Source of the DNA: Sanderia malayensis
Lineage: Eukaryota; Cnidaria; Scyphozoa; Semaeostomeae; Pelagiidae
Assembly: GCA_013076295.1 (NCBI GenBank)
Contig: RQOL01000855.1
Location: 2,356,001-2,420,000, forward strand
Direction of reading: 5' to 3'
DNA length: 64,000 nucleotides
Under the pieces are notes generated by a model. It had not been told where the DNA came from. It saw only the letters and a program-made list of their open reading frames with translations, and searched no databases. The translations under genes were made by a program, and so were the position numbers. Of this stretch, positions 23,101-34,499 are shown in pieces; position 1 is the stretch's first letter; the number at the start of each line of letters is the position of its first letter.

Positions 23101-23271
23101 GGGAAAATATCCTGCAGCAAGCGATACACTTCGTGGATCAAACAAGAAGACATGTATAATGTAAACAGCATTTCCGTGCTATGCCAGCCGGCAGAGTTCA
23201 TGCAAGGATTCGTGGTCGACATGAGACAAACGGACATAAGGTACATATATCACTGCTGCACCTTCAGATAA
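20154..23271 (+). CDS. Short collagen-like secreted protein B with a YHCC-type C-terminus
   Basis: Six exons (20154-20261, 21678-21740, 21873-21965, 22090-22140, 22282-22347, 22843-23271) give about 269 residues in frame. The N-terminus MKAYNLLVAFVAIYV looks like a signal peptide. A small two-Cys segment follows (CKIQFRSGEYVVRCPKRIPN), then basic KRGPRGKRGEPG and Gly-X-Y repeats. The helix has the same kind of break as paralogue A: PGNCLSENPVYVQRNGVHCL. The C-terminal domain reads SCSKRYTSWIKQED...LCQPAEFMQGF...RYIYHCCTFR. Shared residues with A are C, RYT-W, D, C, EF and R-Y-x-YHCC-F. Exon 3 is followed by a GC donor (CAG|GCAAGA). Probably an extracellular matrix protein; the C-terminal Cys probably make disulfides or link chains (inference). 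Confidence 0.85.
20262..21677. other. First intron of collagen B; nothing identified
   Basis: 1.4 kb intron after the signal-peptide exon. Open frames at 20609-20884 (-) and 20988-21176 (-) have no recognisable similarity. A long first intron can carry regulatory elements, but nothing specific is visible. Confidence 0.5.
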
Positions 23272-24648
23272 ACTGCAAAAGATAGGGCTTAGAGCGCATG
23301 ATCAACACAAGTGAGCAGAATCCGGCAAAGCTGAAGACATAGCATGTATACGCTTCAATACATGTTATATATATACGACGATGGTGTTAATGAATGCAGA
23401 GATAAGCTATAGTTGGAAGCGCTGAAGTGCCTGTCCAACACACATCGAGGTAACTCATATCCAGCCAGATTCATTTGTACAGAGAACAGACAACTGTACC
23501 AAAGCTTTATAAAAAAATAAAGTCTTTGTGTTGCATTGCAAGTAGCATACTGGTATTCCCAATCACTCAAAGAGCTGTTTTGCAATGTCACACAAACTTT
23601 AGGTCAAAGTGAGATGTATTATAATATAGCTTGGTATTTTCAGGTCAATTTCGTAAAAATTTAGTATGTTAATCGTATTTATTTTATGTGCTGTTAAGCC
23701 AAATAGATCAACTTTCGAGAAAAAAATGAATAAACCAAGCCTCTCTGTTTTTCTTTCGTTGCAAAGTAAACATAACATGCATGAGCATAAGGTAGCAAAT
23801 GCAAAGTGTGGTATATGCATTGCGTCATTGCACGAAGTATCTTGCCTCTCTTCGTACTCGTCGTTAGCTATCCTCAACAACAGGTTGGGCAAGCAAAAAA
23901 AGCAAGTGAAACAGAGGGACGCAATGTAATTAGTCTTGTGGTACATGTATGCAAAGCGAAATACCTGATTTAAACAAGTGCATGAGTATGCACGATAAAT
24001 CAGTAGCATCAGCATGCATAACAACTGCATGCATCATCTCGAGCGAGAATAAATTTGTTGTACAAAGAAAAAGACAAAAAAATTGAATCATCATATGATG
24101 AATCACACTGATTTTGAAAATCAACCATTTGTACAAAACAAAAAAGGTAATTAATTAATGAATCATACGGCAGAAAAAATAGTTATGCATTGAACTAACT
24201 TATAAGCTGGAAAAGTACGAATGAATTTTTGAAGTTATGAAATTATAAGGGAATACTTCTACCAATTTATTGAATTGCCTCAAAGGATCATTCTTTGGCA
24301 TAACCAATCAAATAAAATAACAGCGAACAACACAATTGTGTTATAAACGGAGCTTAATAACTAATATCGCAATCAGTGAAGGATGATCTAAATATCCGGA
24401 TACAGAGCATCATATTTAACAACTTAAATACTAATAATAATAACAATGATACTTAAAAAAGAAGATGAGATACAAAAAAAAGAAAATAGAATTTACAAGC
24501 CCGATGAAAACAAAATAATACCGTTGCTTATCAAGCTACTTAAATCCACCACTCGTCCACAACGCAGTCATTAATGTAATGAAAAATAAAGAAACTGTGC
24601 ATAGCCATGAACAATGGAATTAAACCAGTACTGCGCAGGCATCGCAAA
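23272..24648. other. 3' flank of collagen B converging on the MYB gene
   Basis: Convergent 3' ends. An AATAAA at 23517-23522 is a candidate poly(A) signal for collagen B. A copy of the GACGCAATGTAATTAGTCT-ended repeat lies at about 23820-23937. The 143-codon frame at 23599-24030 (-) is hydrophobic, Cys-rich and overlaps this repeat, so I do not call it a gene. Confidence 0.55.
23517..23522 (+). terminator. Candidate poly(A) signal AATAAA for collagen B
   Basis: A canonical hexamer about 250 bases after the collagen B stop codon, followed by a T/G-rich stretch (GTCTTTGTGTTGC). Position and composition fit cleavage and polyadenylation; not verified. Confidence 0.4.
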
Positions 24649-27600
24649 TCAAAGCAGTAATGCGCGAGCTGTCTTGAAGCCCTTCATTTCTTGCATTATC
24701 TGTCTGGCCTGCTCAGTCAATAATCTTTGGTCCTCGGTTTGACCAAACGCAACAATACGATAACCGTCAGGAATCTGTCGAAATCAAAAACACACAAATG
24801 CTGACTTCAACAGAATTGCACTCAGCCATGCCTCTCCTCAAGGAGAGGGAAAATACCTTGCTCTCATGTCATACGATTGCATCAGTCACGTAAAGTCAAT
24901 GTGAACAACAATCAGAAGCCATCATAAAAACACGCCTTGAAACAAATACAGTAAAAACCCGCATATAAGAACCAATGGATTAAGAACCTTCTGGGTGATA
25001 TTTCTGCTCAAAACAATAGACGAAACAATAGCCTACTGTCTTGGAACAATAGGCTGGCATGTACAGGTTCTTACATGCGGGTTTCTACTGCAACAGATAT
25101 CAAGCAGTACAAGCTTCGTTGCTTGATATCCGTTATTTGTTGAGCAAGGATCCAATCAAATTGATCTTGACTTCATCTATCTCCAGTTCTCTCTGCGTAT
25201 CTCATCATCCCTCGCCATTTTCATATCACGACTTTTCCATACAGGAGCTAGCTGTGTCGTCAGAGCCAAACAGCTCAAACAACAGAAGAACGAAGGAACT
25301 TAGCATACGCTGAATAAGACAAGTCGTTGCTTTGAATTCAACACAGACGTCAATTCGATAACACAACAATGACCCAGCGTCTTACAGTTGCAGAATTGCA
25401 CGTAAAGTATTGCTAAGCATGTACTTACGCTCGATACAAGGTCATTCATTATTATACACAGTTCGAAAGCAAGCTGGAATTTTTCTTGCTAATTTATTAC
25501 TCGAATGAAACTCCCTCCCTCTTTTGTTTCTCATCTCACTCCCTCTGAATTACGAGTAAAGAACTTCGTAAGAAGACGATCAAGTTCTCCGATTTCCAGC
25601 TTGGTGACACCAGAAATCACCCGATCTTCAAAGCTTAACTTTGAAATCTCAATCATATCAGGCATAGCAGGAGAGGGTGTAAAAGCAAAAAGATAATCTG
25701 ATACAAAAACAATGTACTAACCATTTGAAGGGATTTCACAGGCGTTTCATGAAAGCAAAGGTTCCTAACAGGAGGCCTCTTATATGGTACCTGAAAGGAA
25801 AAGTCTGAATGGATGAAAACTCGCAGCTACACATGACTGTAACAGACAGACAATGTTTTGATAAGAAGTCTTCTCTAAAATCATGCCCAAAGATATTACA
25901 GTGGATAATATAGGGGGAGTTGAAGTGGGAGCTTAATTCAGCTAATGACACCACAAAAAATAGTGAACGAAGTTTATGTTGATTGGGGCATAAAGTTTAA
26001 TTGCAAAAAGTAATACGAGAAGCTTCAACATATTTGATTTAATATTAAATCAAAATAAAACTATATATTGAAGCTACTACATGTTGAAGCTTCTCGTATT
26101 ACTTTTTGAACGACGTTTATTTTATAATAGATCAAACGCTATAGTTTAGTTTTAGTAACGATTTTAAGAAAAATCTTTACCTTGAATCCTTCAGCTAAAG
26201 GCACAACTGAGATCTGTGTATGGCCACTCTTCGTCACAGGACACACGTTGAATACCAGGTTACTGCTGGGTGTTTTAAACTGGTCACCTTCAATCAGGTC
26301 TTGCAATGGAATGATCTTCAACTCATTCGACTTGAATGGAGTTTTTGAAGGTGTACCCAATGACATCAGTCCATTTCCAACACGTGTCTCCTCTTCTTGC
26401 TAGAAATACACAAGAACAATACAATTCAAACTTGATGCAAAACATCCTATCCAATTAGAAATATCACTGGAGAAAGCGTTGATATTTTCAAGAAAAGACT
26501 AAATTTGTTTCTGCAAACAGTACCAGACGAGCCACAAATTGTTGGCTATAGAGCGAGTCGCAGAGCAGAAACCAATTCCATCATTGATATGATAAAACGT
26601 ACTACTGCAGGACTGGCACACACTGCCAATCCCTAAAATAGGATTACACTGTATCTTCTTGGGTATACCCTAGAGCCAAACTGCTGTCTTTATGATTAGC
26701 GAAACAAGCCATGAAGGTGAGAAAGACAGCTCAATCAATAGGTAATAGATCATACCTGAGATTCGCTTGAACTTGATGACGCAGCACAGGTATTGTTAGC
26801 ATCAGTAGATGCTGCATCGCAGTTGCGATCCGTCTCATCAAATGCCAGTGTTCTTCTTAGGCTCGCAGCTTTGCTGTTGTGCGAAGAAGCTTGCGATGCG
26901 CAAACTGGACTATTCATGTATTCAATGTAATCGATTTCCAATACCTTGGCGTAATCATGGTCAGGAGTACATGTGTTGTACGAAGTCTCAGTTATAGACT
27001 CATTGCCATGCTTGATAACGATTGAAGAGATGTCTGTGAATTTACCGGGACGCTGGAAGATGAGAAAAAGCATTCAATACTCTACAATGAAATCCAATAT
27101 GCATGCAGTAAAAACCCGCTTATAAAACCCTGCACATTGTGCATGTAGCCTATTACTCAAAGACAATAAGCTATTGTTTCTTCTATTGTTTTCAGCAGAA
27201 GTCACCCTGAAGGTTCGTAATCCACTAGCACTCATATAAAGGGTTCTACTTTATTCATAGGCAATCAGTCACTTCAAAGAGCAGCAAAAAACCCATTCAA
27301 TTCAAATAAACTCAACTAACATAATAAATTCAAAAAGTATCGACTAACACAAGACCTGCTTGCAGCGAACAAGTCAGTAACCCAACTACAAACTACAGCT
27401 AGCAATAGATCATATACCATATTCGATGTCGCCATTCTATCCAATGCAATCTTCAACGGTGTCGGCGTTCTAGGGGTCTTACTGATCAACGAGCTGCGTA
27501 TTCTCGGCGTCTCAAGCTCGTTATCACCCTTGCTCCCACTTTTGCAAAAATAACTCAACGGCGTTCTAGTCACATTCAGATCAGCTGGCCTCAACGGTGT

Positions 27601-30600
27601 GGTCAATGGCGTTTTAGTCTGCCCAGCCGCACCGACACCCGCGCAGTTCGAGTTCGTAGGCGTTGATGTGTAGACCTTTCCGTCGGCCACAGAAGGGCTG
27701 TTAAAAAACTGCGATGGTGAAAAGGGTAGCTGCTTCAACGGTGTCTCTCGTGCTGGCGATGCGAAGCTGCATTGTATTGAGATGTTGTTGTGATTGGTTC
27801 TTTTCACGGTAGGCCGATACTTGGCCCGTCTCAGTATCCTCGGCAGCGAAGAGGACCGTCTCCGAGAACATGGTGCATCACTGCATATGACACAAGAATG
27901 AAATACGTCAGAAACCGGCTGAGTAGTAAGAGAAAACAAAATAGCGTTGAAAATCGGAAACAAAGCGAAACATAATAACTTCGTTCAGTTTCGTTCTCAT
28001 TCTGACGTACTACTCCGATGAGTGTCAGACGAAAAGCTTTAGTAGTTATTACGTTTCGCTATGTTTCCGATTTTCAAGGCTATTCTGAAGTTCTGTACCG
28101 ATCAAAGATGGGAAAACAAAATGCACAGCGTACAATGCATCACATTAAACAGCGGTGAAAATTGAACAGCATCGATTAAGGATCGCCTTGGGAAACTCTG
28201 AATAGCATTGCGATGACAACTGCTTACCTGGTCGATGCTGCACTTGAACCAGCAGCAGCAACCGCTGGCATCATGAATTGCTTCGATTCGTCACCTATGA
28301 GGCAACAGACAAACTCGTAACAGATTAAAGCATTACTTTGCCATCGTTATACAAAAGCAATATGATGAAAAATAAAGCTAACATTGCATCAACCCAAATA
28401 CAGTAAACACCCGCATATAAGAACCAGTGAATTAAGAACCTTCCAGGCTGAAATCTCTGCGCAAAACAATAGAAAAGACAACAGGCTATTATTTGAACAA
28501 TGGGCTGGATGCAGAATTCACAGGTTCTTATATGCGGGTGTTTACTGTACCTGTATACAGAGCAACGTTTATATACGAATATGTACGCACCAGTATGTAA
28601 CATTGCACGTAATATCTATATTGGATCATGTACAGCAATAGTTAGGTAGATAGCTGATAGAAAGAAAGATACAGTAACACCCGCGTATAAGAACCTGTGA
28701 ATTCTGCATCCAGCCTATTGTTAAAATACAATAACCTATTGACTTTTCTATTGTGTTGAGCAGTGTTTTCAGCCTGGAAGGTACTTAATTCACTTGTACT
28801 TATATGCAGGTGTTTACTGTAGTGTACAGAGTAAGAAGTGACTAACGGGCTTCTCTGTCTTGGTAGGCAACAAGATTCTCCTTATTGTCTTCACCAGCAC
28901 TGGTTTCAACCGGTTGCATCATACTAGATGTCATTGCATCGAGAGTTTTCGGCGTGAGTATGCCAGCCATGCCGACTTCAGCTAACATCTCAGACATGTC
29001 ACTGCCTGTCATGTTTTGAAACGGAGACATAAACAATGACGAAGACGACGCGCTGTCCGCATCACAACGACGTCTTTTGCTGGTCAACGGCGTCGTCATC
29101 GATTGCTGTTGTTGTTGCTGTTCTATATGTCTCGCTGTTGATGATGATGAATTTCTTTGTGCGTCACCAGACTCGAGAACGGTCAGTGAAACCTTGCTTG
29201 GCTCGCGTTTTGAATCAGTTGGAGTCAACTGGACGTTCGGATAGGAGCGATGCGATTTGCCAGTACTGGCTCTTGCATTGAACTGCACGTGGTTATGCTT
29301 ATTATGATTATGGTGGTGGGCTTTCGATGACAGTTCGTAGCGTCCGGATGAAATACGACGGTTGTGTTTATCTTCGTGTGCTCCTGCAAAACACAGAAAG
29401 CATAGCTGAGTCAAGTGAGGTAGCATGCAGTCTTTAAAGACAAAGACATGTAGCTGCAAGGGTGTGGGTCAGTTGGAATGTACCCACAAACGAAAATTCT
29501 GACTAAAGCTACCCCTCTGGTTACAGTCACAAGTAACCAGTATAAGAACTATTTTCAAGCAAAAGAAAATACATCATGAAACCTAACCTCCCAAAACCCA
29601 CCCCTTCCCCTAAGCTTCTTGTTCGAGTGTTGTGAAGGCTAGGGTTTGCCTATCTGAGCATATATCTCTAGGAACATGCCTGAGGTAGACATCTCAAGGA
29701 ACTTATGCAAATTTCATGGACATGTCTGCTGTTTGGACACGAGACTGTATGTCTCAATAGACATTTTATCTTAAACTATGAACACATACTCTGTCTCTTC
29801 TCATGTGACTCTGTCCTCCTGCGTTTCTTCTCCTGATACTCTGGCTCAAATCGTCTACGCATTGTGGAGTTCCAGTGATTCTTTATAGCATTATCAGTCC
29901 TAGAATACAACAAGACACTCATAAGGCAACTGAGTCAATACAAATGATTTACATTACTATGACTTCCTTTCCTACTATTATGTATTACTGACCTTCCAGG
30001 CAAACGCTTGGCAATCTCGGCCCAACGATTGCCTAGTTCTCTGTGAGCTTCAAATATGATTCTATCCTCTTCTTCTGTGAATGCATATTTCTTAACATTT
30101 GGATTTAAGTGATTGTGCCACCTGCCAATAGAACATTCACCTAATCAAATTGCATGATACTGTGCACATGACACATGATATCCCAAACGTTTAGATGATA
30201 ATACATTAAGCAGGGTTCAAGAAAGGGTAAAACAAACTATGTTTTACCCCTGCAATAGTTAAATCATCAGTATACCTCTCTCTGCATTGCTTGCCTATTC
30301 TCCCATCCAAATGCTGTGCAATCAACGACCATTTCTTTGGGCCATAGCGTTTCACCAGCTGCACAACTTTAGCATCCTCCTATTATTAAAAAAATGCTTA
30401 GTATCAGCAATTAATGTGCAAAAGAATTACTGCTCTACGATTAATAATGGCATAGTTTTACAAGAAACCTAGGAATTCAAAATCATTCATCAAAAAGCTA
30501 AAAAAGGCCCAATTGGCACGATCTCCTATCACCAAACATGCTGTAATTGTATTGAACTAGTTGAGACAACTGAAGACAATAGATTATGCTAGTTCTGAAC

Positions 30601-31316
30601 TCAGACATTTTGACATAATACAATGCTAACATTTCCAGGTGTAACACATAGTCCATAATTTGCAAAAGTTATACCTCTTTGGTCCAAGCACCCTTGACAA
30701 GATTTGGGTTCAAGACTTTCTCCCACCTCTGTTGACATTGGATATCAGTTCTATGCTGGAAATGGCTTGAGATGATACTCCAATCATCAATGCCAAGCGT
30801 TAAACACAAACTCTTTAATCTGTCATCCTTGGTGGCAAATTAAAATAAAACATATTTATAGTATGTGTTAGGTACTGTTGCAGAATAATAGGAGAGATAT
30901 AATATATCAGCGATTTATCTTTTCCTGTTATGTTAGTACCTCTTCAGTGGCCCATCTTTCTTTAGACGACTTCTTTTTCCTGGCTCTTTCCAGGGTTCTT
31001 GGATTTATTATGCTGGAAGATCATGTACATTATAAAATATATCATAAACTTCTTAAAAGAAGAAAACTAATTATGATCCAGTCTGTAGCTTTGTAATTTT
31101 TATTCACCAGAATCATCGTGCATATAGGGCCTAATTTACAACACGCAGAAAAAAACAATAGGCATGGCATGGTCTCCTTTCTCTTTATCAACAAATTTTC
31201 AATTGACGTAAACATCATGCAGTAAGAAATTAGTCCACAATTAAAGTTCTCATTTACCTTGCATGATATTCATAATTCGGTCCGTCATATAATACTCCAA
31301 GATTACGACGCTCCAT
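24649..31316 (-). CDS. MYBL2: MYB-family transcription factor, B-Myb-like, 13 exons
   Basis: Exons: 31258-31316, 30940-31012, 30675-30827, 30276-30379, 29993-30121, 29790-29899, 28847-29383, 28228-28294, 27418-27880, 26756-27052, 26181-26399, 25722-25790, 24649-24774; about 801 residues. The N-terminal half has three MYB repeats: R1 (ERWATEEDDRLKSL...WEKVLNPNLVKG), R2 (WTKEEDAKVVQLVKRYGPKKW...RERWHNHLNP) and R3 (FTEEEDRIIFEAHRELGNRW...NHWNSTMRRR). The centre is Ser/Gln/His-rich. LKQLPFSPSQFFN, RTPTPLKIAL and a C-terminal TEDQRLLTEQARQIM...ARALLL correspond to B-Myb rather than c-Myb. B-Myb works with the MuvB complex on G2/M genes. Since the vertebrate MYB paralogues arose by duplication, this is best viewed as the single pre-duplication MYB. 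Many TP sites suggest CDK phosphorylation (inference). Confidence 0.93.
24949..25090. mobile_element. TA-flanked ~150-bp MITE, copy 2
   Basis: CAGTAAAAACCCGCATATAA at the left end and GTTCTTACATGCGGGTTTCT + ACTG at the right. Same orientation and interior as copies 1 and 4. It lies in the last MYB intron. Confidence 0.8.
25548..25702 (-). other. Exon-like open frame inside the last MYB intron
   Basis: On the minus strand a frame reads FAFTPSPAMPDMIEIS + KLSFEDRVISGVTKLEIGEL + DRLLTKFF. It is bounded by an acceptor-like TTTTTGTATCAG and a donor-like GGA|GTGAGA. Composition looks coding and the flanks look like splice sites. The phase (1 in, 0 out) does not match MYB exon 12 (ends phase 0), unless a 20-base intron were removed. 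It could be an alternative MYB exon, an exon of a nested gene, or chance. Confidence 0.35.
26005..26107. mobile_element. Perfect 27-bp inverted repeat with 49-bp loop
   Basis: AAAAAGTAATACGAGAAGCT+TCAACAT at 26005-26031 is exactly complementary to 26081-26107. It sits in a MYB intron. The perfect arms and AT-rich centre suggest a recent small hairpin transposon or hairpin-forming insertion. Confidence 0.8.
27106..27251. mobile_element. TA-flanked ~150-bp MITE, copy 3 (inverse orientation)
   Basis: CAGTAAAAACCCGCTTATAA start and a diverged right end (CATATAAAGGGTTCTACTTT). The interior is in the opposite sense to copies 1, 2 and 4. It lies in a MYB intron. Confidence 0.7.
27939..28084. mobile_element. 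Inverted-repeat element, ~42-bp imperfect arms
   Basis: The left arm ATAGCGTTGAAAATCGGAAA... and right arm ...TTTCCGATTTTCAAGGCTAT pair over about 42 bases, including CATAATAACT / AGTTATTACG. The ~58-base centre is unique. It lies in a MYB intron. Confidence 0.75.
28401..28547. mobile_element. TA-flanked ~150-bp MITE, copy 4
   Basis: The cleanest copy. The left end CAGTAAACACCCGCATATAA is matched by the right end TTATATGCGGGTGTTTACTG, and each side is flanked by TA. TA target duplication is typical of Tc1/mariner-type elements. It lies in a MYB intron. Confidence 0.9.
28672..28819. mobile_element. TA-flanked ~150-bp MITE, copy 5 (inverse)
   Basis: CAGTAACACCCGCGTATAAG ... TATATGCAGGTGTTTACTG, flanked by TA. 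It lies only 125 bp from copy 4 and in the opposite orientation, in the same MYB intron. Confidence 0.85.
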
Positions 31317-32055
31317 CCTATAATATCAAGCTAATCTAAGCGCACATAGCATATGCATCATCTGCCGCCATCTATATTTTAAGCGCCAAGGAAGAAAAAA
31401 CTTTTTAGGCTGGGGTGGTGGGTGAGAAAGGAAGGGATCTTGGGAAGTCGAATTATCCGCGTCAGCTCAGCTTCGAGCATTCGATTGGCTGTTGCATTCT
31501 GGATTGAATTGCATGAAATGTGATCTATTACGTCATGAAGAGTAGAACATAAGTTACGTAATAGTTAGTATTTGTTACGTTATAAGGATCTGCTCAGCAT
31601 AAACTTTTATTATTATTATTATTATTTTTATTTAAGCTAAATAAAACTGCATGCAGCTAAACGGAGGAGGATGCGAGGCTACGCGCAGGCTAGATAGACA
31701 CAAACAAGATTTTTTGTCGAAAACAACCTGATTCTATTCTGCTGCGTAGACGCTTTGCTACGCAGCAGCAATAAACATCAAAATATATATCATCATTGTT
31801 TATCAATTAAATAGTACAAATTGTGCAACTGGGGTACTTTTCAGCAATAAGGCATGGTTTCAAAAGCACAGGAAGCAATTATGCACCAATTTCTCACCTT
31901 GGCATGAAAATTTCTAAACAATTACTTTATTAATAAGATTCAGAAGAAAACTCAAACATAAAGCAAAATACAACACAAATGAATCGCATACATATATTTT
32001 GGTTTGGTTAGTTTGACATAATAATATTAAAAATAAGTGGGATGATATGAAAAAT
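31317..32055. other. MYB promoter region and LAMTOR3 3' flank
   Basis: 739 bases. A perfect hairpin GCTGCGTAG / CTACGCAGC lies at about 31740-31769 and an ATT microsatellite at about 31606-31630. GGCGCTTAAAATATAGATGG-like sequence just upstream of the MYB start is Inr/TATA-like but not conclusive. No coding exon. Confidence 0.5.
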
Positions 32056-33346
32056 TCATGTCTGTGCACTTTGAATATTTCTTTTCAAATCATTCAGTAG
32101 CACAGAAAATTCTGATTCTAATGACAAGATCATCCCTAGAAGAAAACAGTAAATGTGTTGTTGAGTTGAGGATAATAATTTTGACACTAAGCAAAGTTGA
32201 ATAAATAAGATATGAAGATTAAGAATTTCTTTCTACCTGTATTCGCTGAACTCTGAGCAATAACAGTGACAACTAATGGTGAAAAGTTGAACATTACAAC
32301 CTAAAACAAAGAAATAAATAATGCAAAAATGAAATAAATAAATAATAAATAATAACAGTATGTTCATTACGTTAAGACCTCTCATGAAAACAACGCCAAA
32401 CATATAAAACTCAAATGCTTTTAGCAAACCTGATGGGAAGAATACATGCATATCATGTTCTTGTTCTTTGAGAGTCCAAGTTTGCTCGCCTGAAAAGCAG
32501 GATTTGACTTTCACAAGCACAGCTAATGAGTACTGCTATACTAAGCTTAAGAGTGTGACGGTATTATTGGCATACCTGTTCCGTGGCAGTTGGGAATGTT
32601 GCTAAAAAGCTTCCTCTCATGGCCAAATCAGGGCAATCATTTCGACTCACTTAAAGAAACCAAAGAGTGAATAGTTGAGAAACTACAAAATCAAGTTACC
32701 TCATTAGTCACATAAAAATTATTCTTGTGAAAAATTGTGTAAGCAAGCTACCTTTGACTATAGGGACACCTTCTCTGTCTGTGACAATCAATGCCAATGC
32801 ACCTTGGGTTCTAAAAACAAAACACACATTCTCAAAAAACTTTCTCGGAGCTGAACAGTGTAGAAATTGAGCAGATATCACGAGAAATTGATTAGAATTC
32901 GGGTTAGAGTTGCTGCTTCGCAACCATAGATACAAATTATCTCAATCCAATAGCCATTGTAGGTTTATGTACAGTATTTTTGTAGATAGATATACAGATA
33001 CTGAGGGGTTTGCAGTTGCTGAAGCATATTTGGGGTGTGGTTTTGAGTCACTAACAATTTAATTAAAAACAAACAACATGGATTGTCTAAAAGTCATGGA
33101 TTATAAAATTGTAGAAATATTATAATAAAAACGCATACATACTTAACTAGAAGTTCATTAAAAAAAGAATGAAGTGCCTGAAAGTAAATATAAAAAAATA
33201 AGATCAGTGTCTTGCATATCCTACTCTATCGTGGTCCTATCCTAAATTATATTGTTCAAAACAAAATCTCCAATATTTAAATGCTCATTATTAAATGCAG
33301 TTCGAGATGAAAAGACATGTTTATGATAAGTACATACCTCGGCCAT
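32056..33346 (-). CDS. LAMTOR3: Ragulator subunit LAMTOR3 (MP1), 7 exons
   Basis: LAMTOR3 pairs with LAMTOR2 in the Ragulator complex, which anchors Rag GTPases to lysosomes for mTORC1 and also scaffolds MEK/ERK. The coding exons join to 126 residues (human 124): a nine-base first exon MAE (33338-33346), ALHSFFNELLV (about 33145-33179), TQGALALIVTDREGVPIVK, DLAMRGSFLATFPTATEQ, ASKLGLSKNKNMICMYSSHQ, VVMFNFSPLVVTVIAQSSAN and MILSLESEFSVLLNDL. The roadblock-type core with SKLGLSKNK and FNxxPLVVTxIA matches the family along its length. The start rests on the tiny first exon, whose ATGGCCGAG is followed by a good donor (GTATGT). MYB lies downstream on the same strand, and the satellite block starts about 160 bp upstream. 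Confidence 0.93.
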
Positions 33347-33505
33347 TGTTCTTCACTGGTAAATGACATATAAGAATTTTGTTGCAACTTCACGACTGCA
33401 TGTCCAATGTCATGGGACTTTTTGCTGCCAAAAAAGATGGATTGATGCTGCGAGCAATATTTATGATGACTACGCAGGAGCAATAGCTGTAGCAGTAGCA
33501 TTACG

Positions 33506-34450
33506 TCAGTAGCATTACGTCATGTGCACTCCTGCGCAGTACCACATATATAGCACTGCGCATGCACACCCACCTTTACGGCCTCTAACCCTAACCCTAG
33601 CCCTTACCCTAACCGATATACCATACATTGTCAGTAGCATTACGTCGTATATGCTCCTGCGCAGTAACCTATATAAGGTACTGCGCATACACACCCACCT
33701 TTGCGGCCTTTAACCCTAACCCTAACCCTAATCCCAACCCTAACCCGGGCCGATACACCATACACTGCAAGAAGCATTACGTCATGTATACTCCTGCGCA
33801 GTTGCGCATACACACCCACCTTTGCGCCCTCTAGCCCTTACCGCAACCCTAACCTTAAGCGATACACCATGCACTATCAGTAGCATTACGTCATGTATAC
33901 TCTGCGCAGTAGCCTATATATGACACTGCGCATACACACCCACCTTTACGGCCTCTAACTCTAACCCTAGCCCTTACCCTAACCGATATACCATACATTG
34001 TCAGTAGCATTACGTCGTATATGCTCCTGCGCAGTAACCTATATAAGGTACTGCGCATACACACCCACCTTTGCGGCCTTTAACCCTAACCCTAACCCTA
34101 ATCCCAACCCTAACCCGGGCCGATACACCATACACTGCAAGTAGCATTACGTCATGTATACTCCTGCGCAGTAGCCTATATATGGCACTGCGCATACACA
34201 CCCACCTTTGCGGCCTCTAGCCCTTACCGCAACCCTAACCTTAAGCGATACACCATACACTATCAGTAGCATTACGTCATGTATACTCTGCGCAGTAGCC
34301 TATATATGACACTGCGCATACACACCCACCTTTACGGCCTCTAACCCTAACCCTAGCCCTTACCCTAACCGATATACCATACACTGCCAGTAGCATTACG
34401 TCATTTACACTCCTGCACAGTAGTCTATATACGACACTGCGCATACACAC
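33506..34450. repeat. Satellite: ~125-bp unit with internal CCCTAA tracts
   Basis: Eight tandem units begin GTAGCATTACGTC near 33506, 33632, 33770, 33881, 34004, 34139, 34265 and 34391. Each has GCGCAGT...ACTGCGCA inverted motifs, then CACACCCACCTTTGCGGCC and a telomere-like TAACCCTAACCCTAACCC tract. Three unit types (A, B, C) recur in order, so the array has a ~375-bp higher-order period. Neighbouring periods are nearly identical, implying recent homogenisation. Confidence 0.92.
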
Positions 34451-34499
34451 CCATCTTTAAGAAATTTAAATTATAAATTGATCAAAAGACAAAGTAGAT

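Noticed and set aside
23599..24030. 143-codon minus-strand frame with hydrophobic and Cys-rich stretches
   Set aside because: It overlaps a repeat copy, has no similarity or splice context, and lies in the 3' flank of two convergent genes.
33506..34450. Regular repeats with spacers, CRISPR-like at first glance
   Set aside because: Units are ~125 bp, the 'spacers' are themselves repeated, and the context is eukaryotic genes. It is a satellite.
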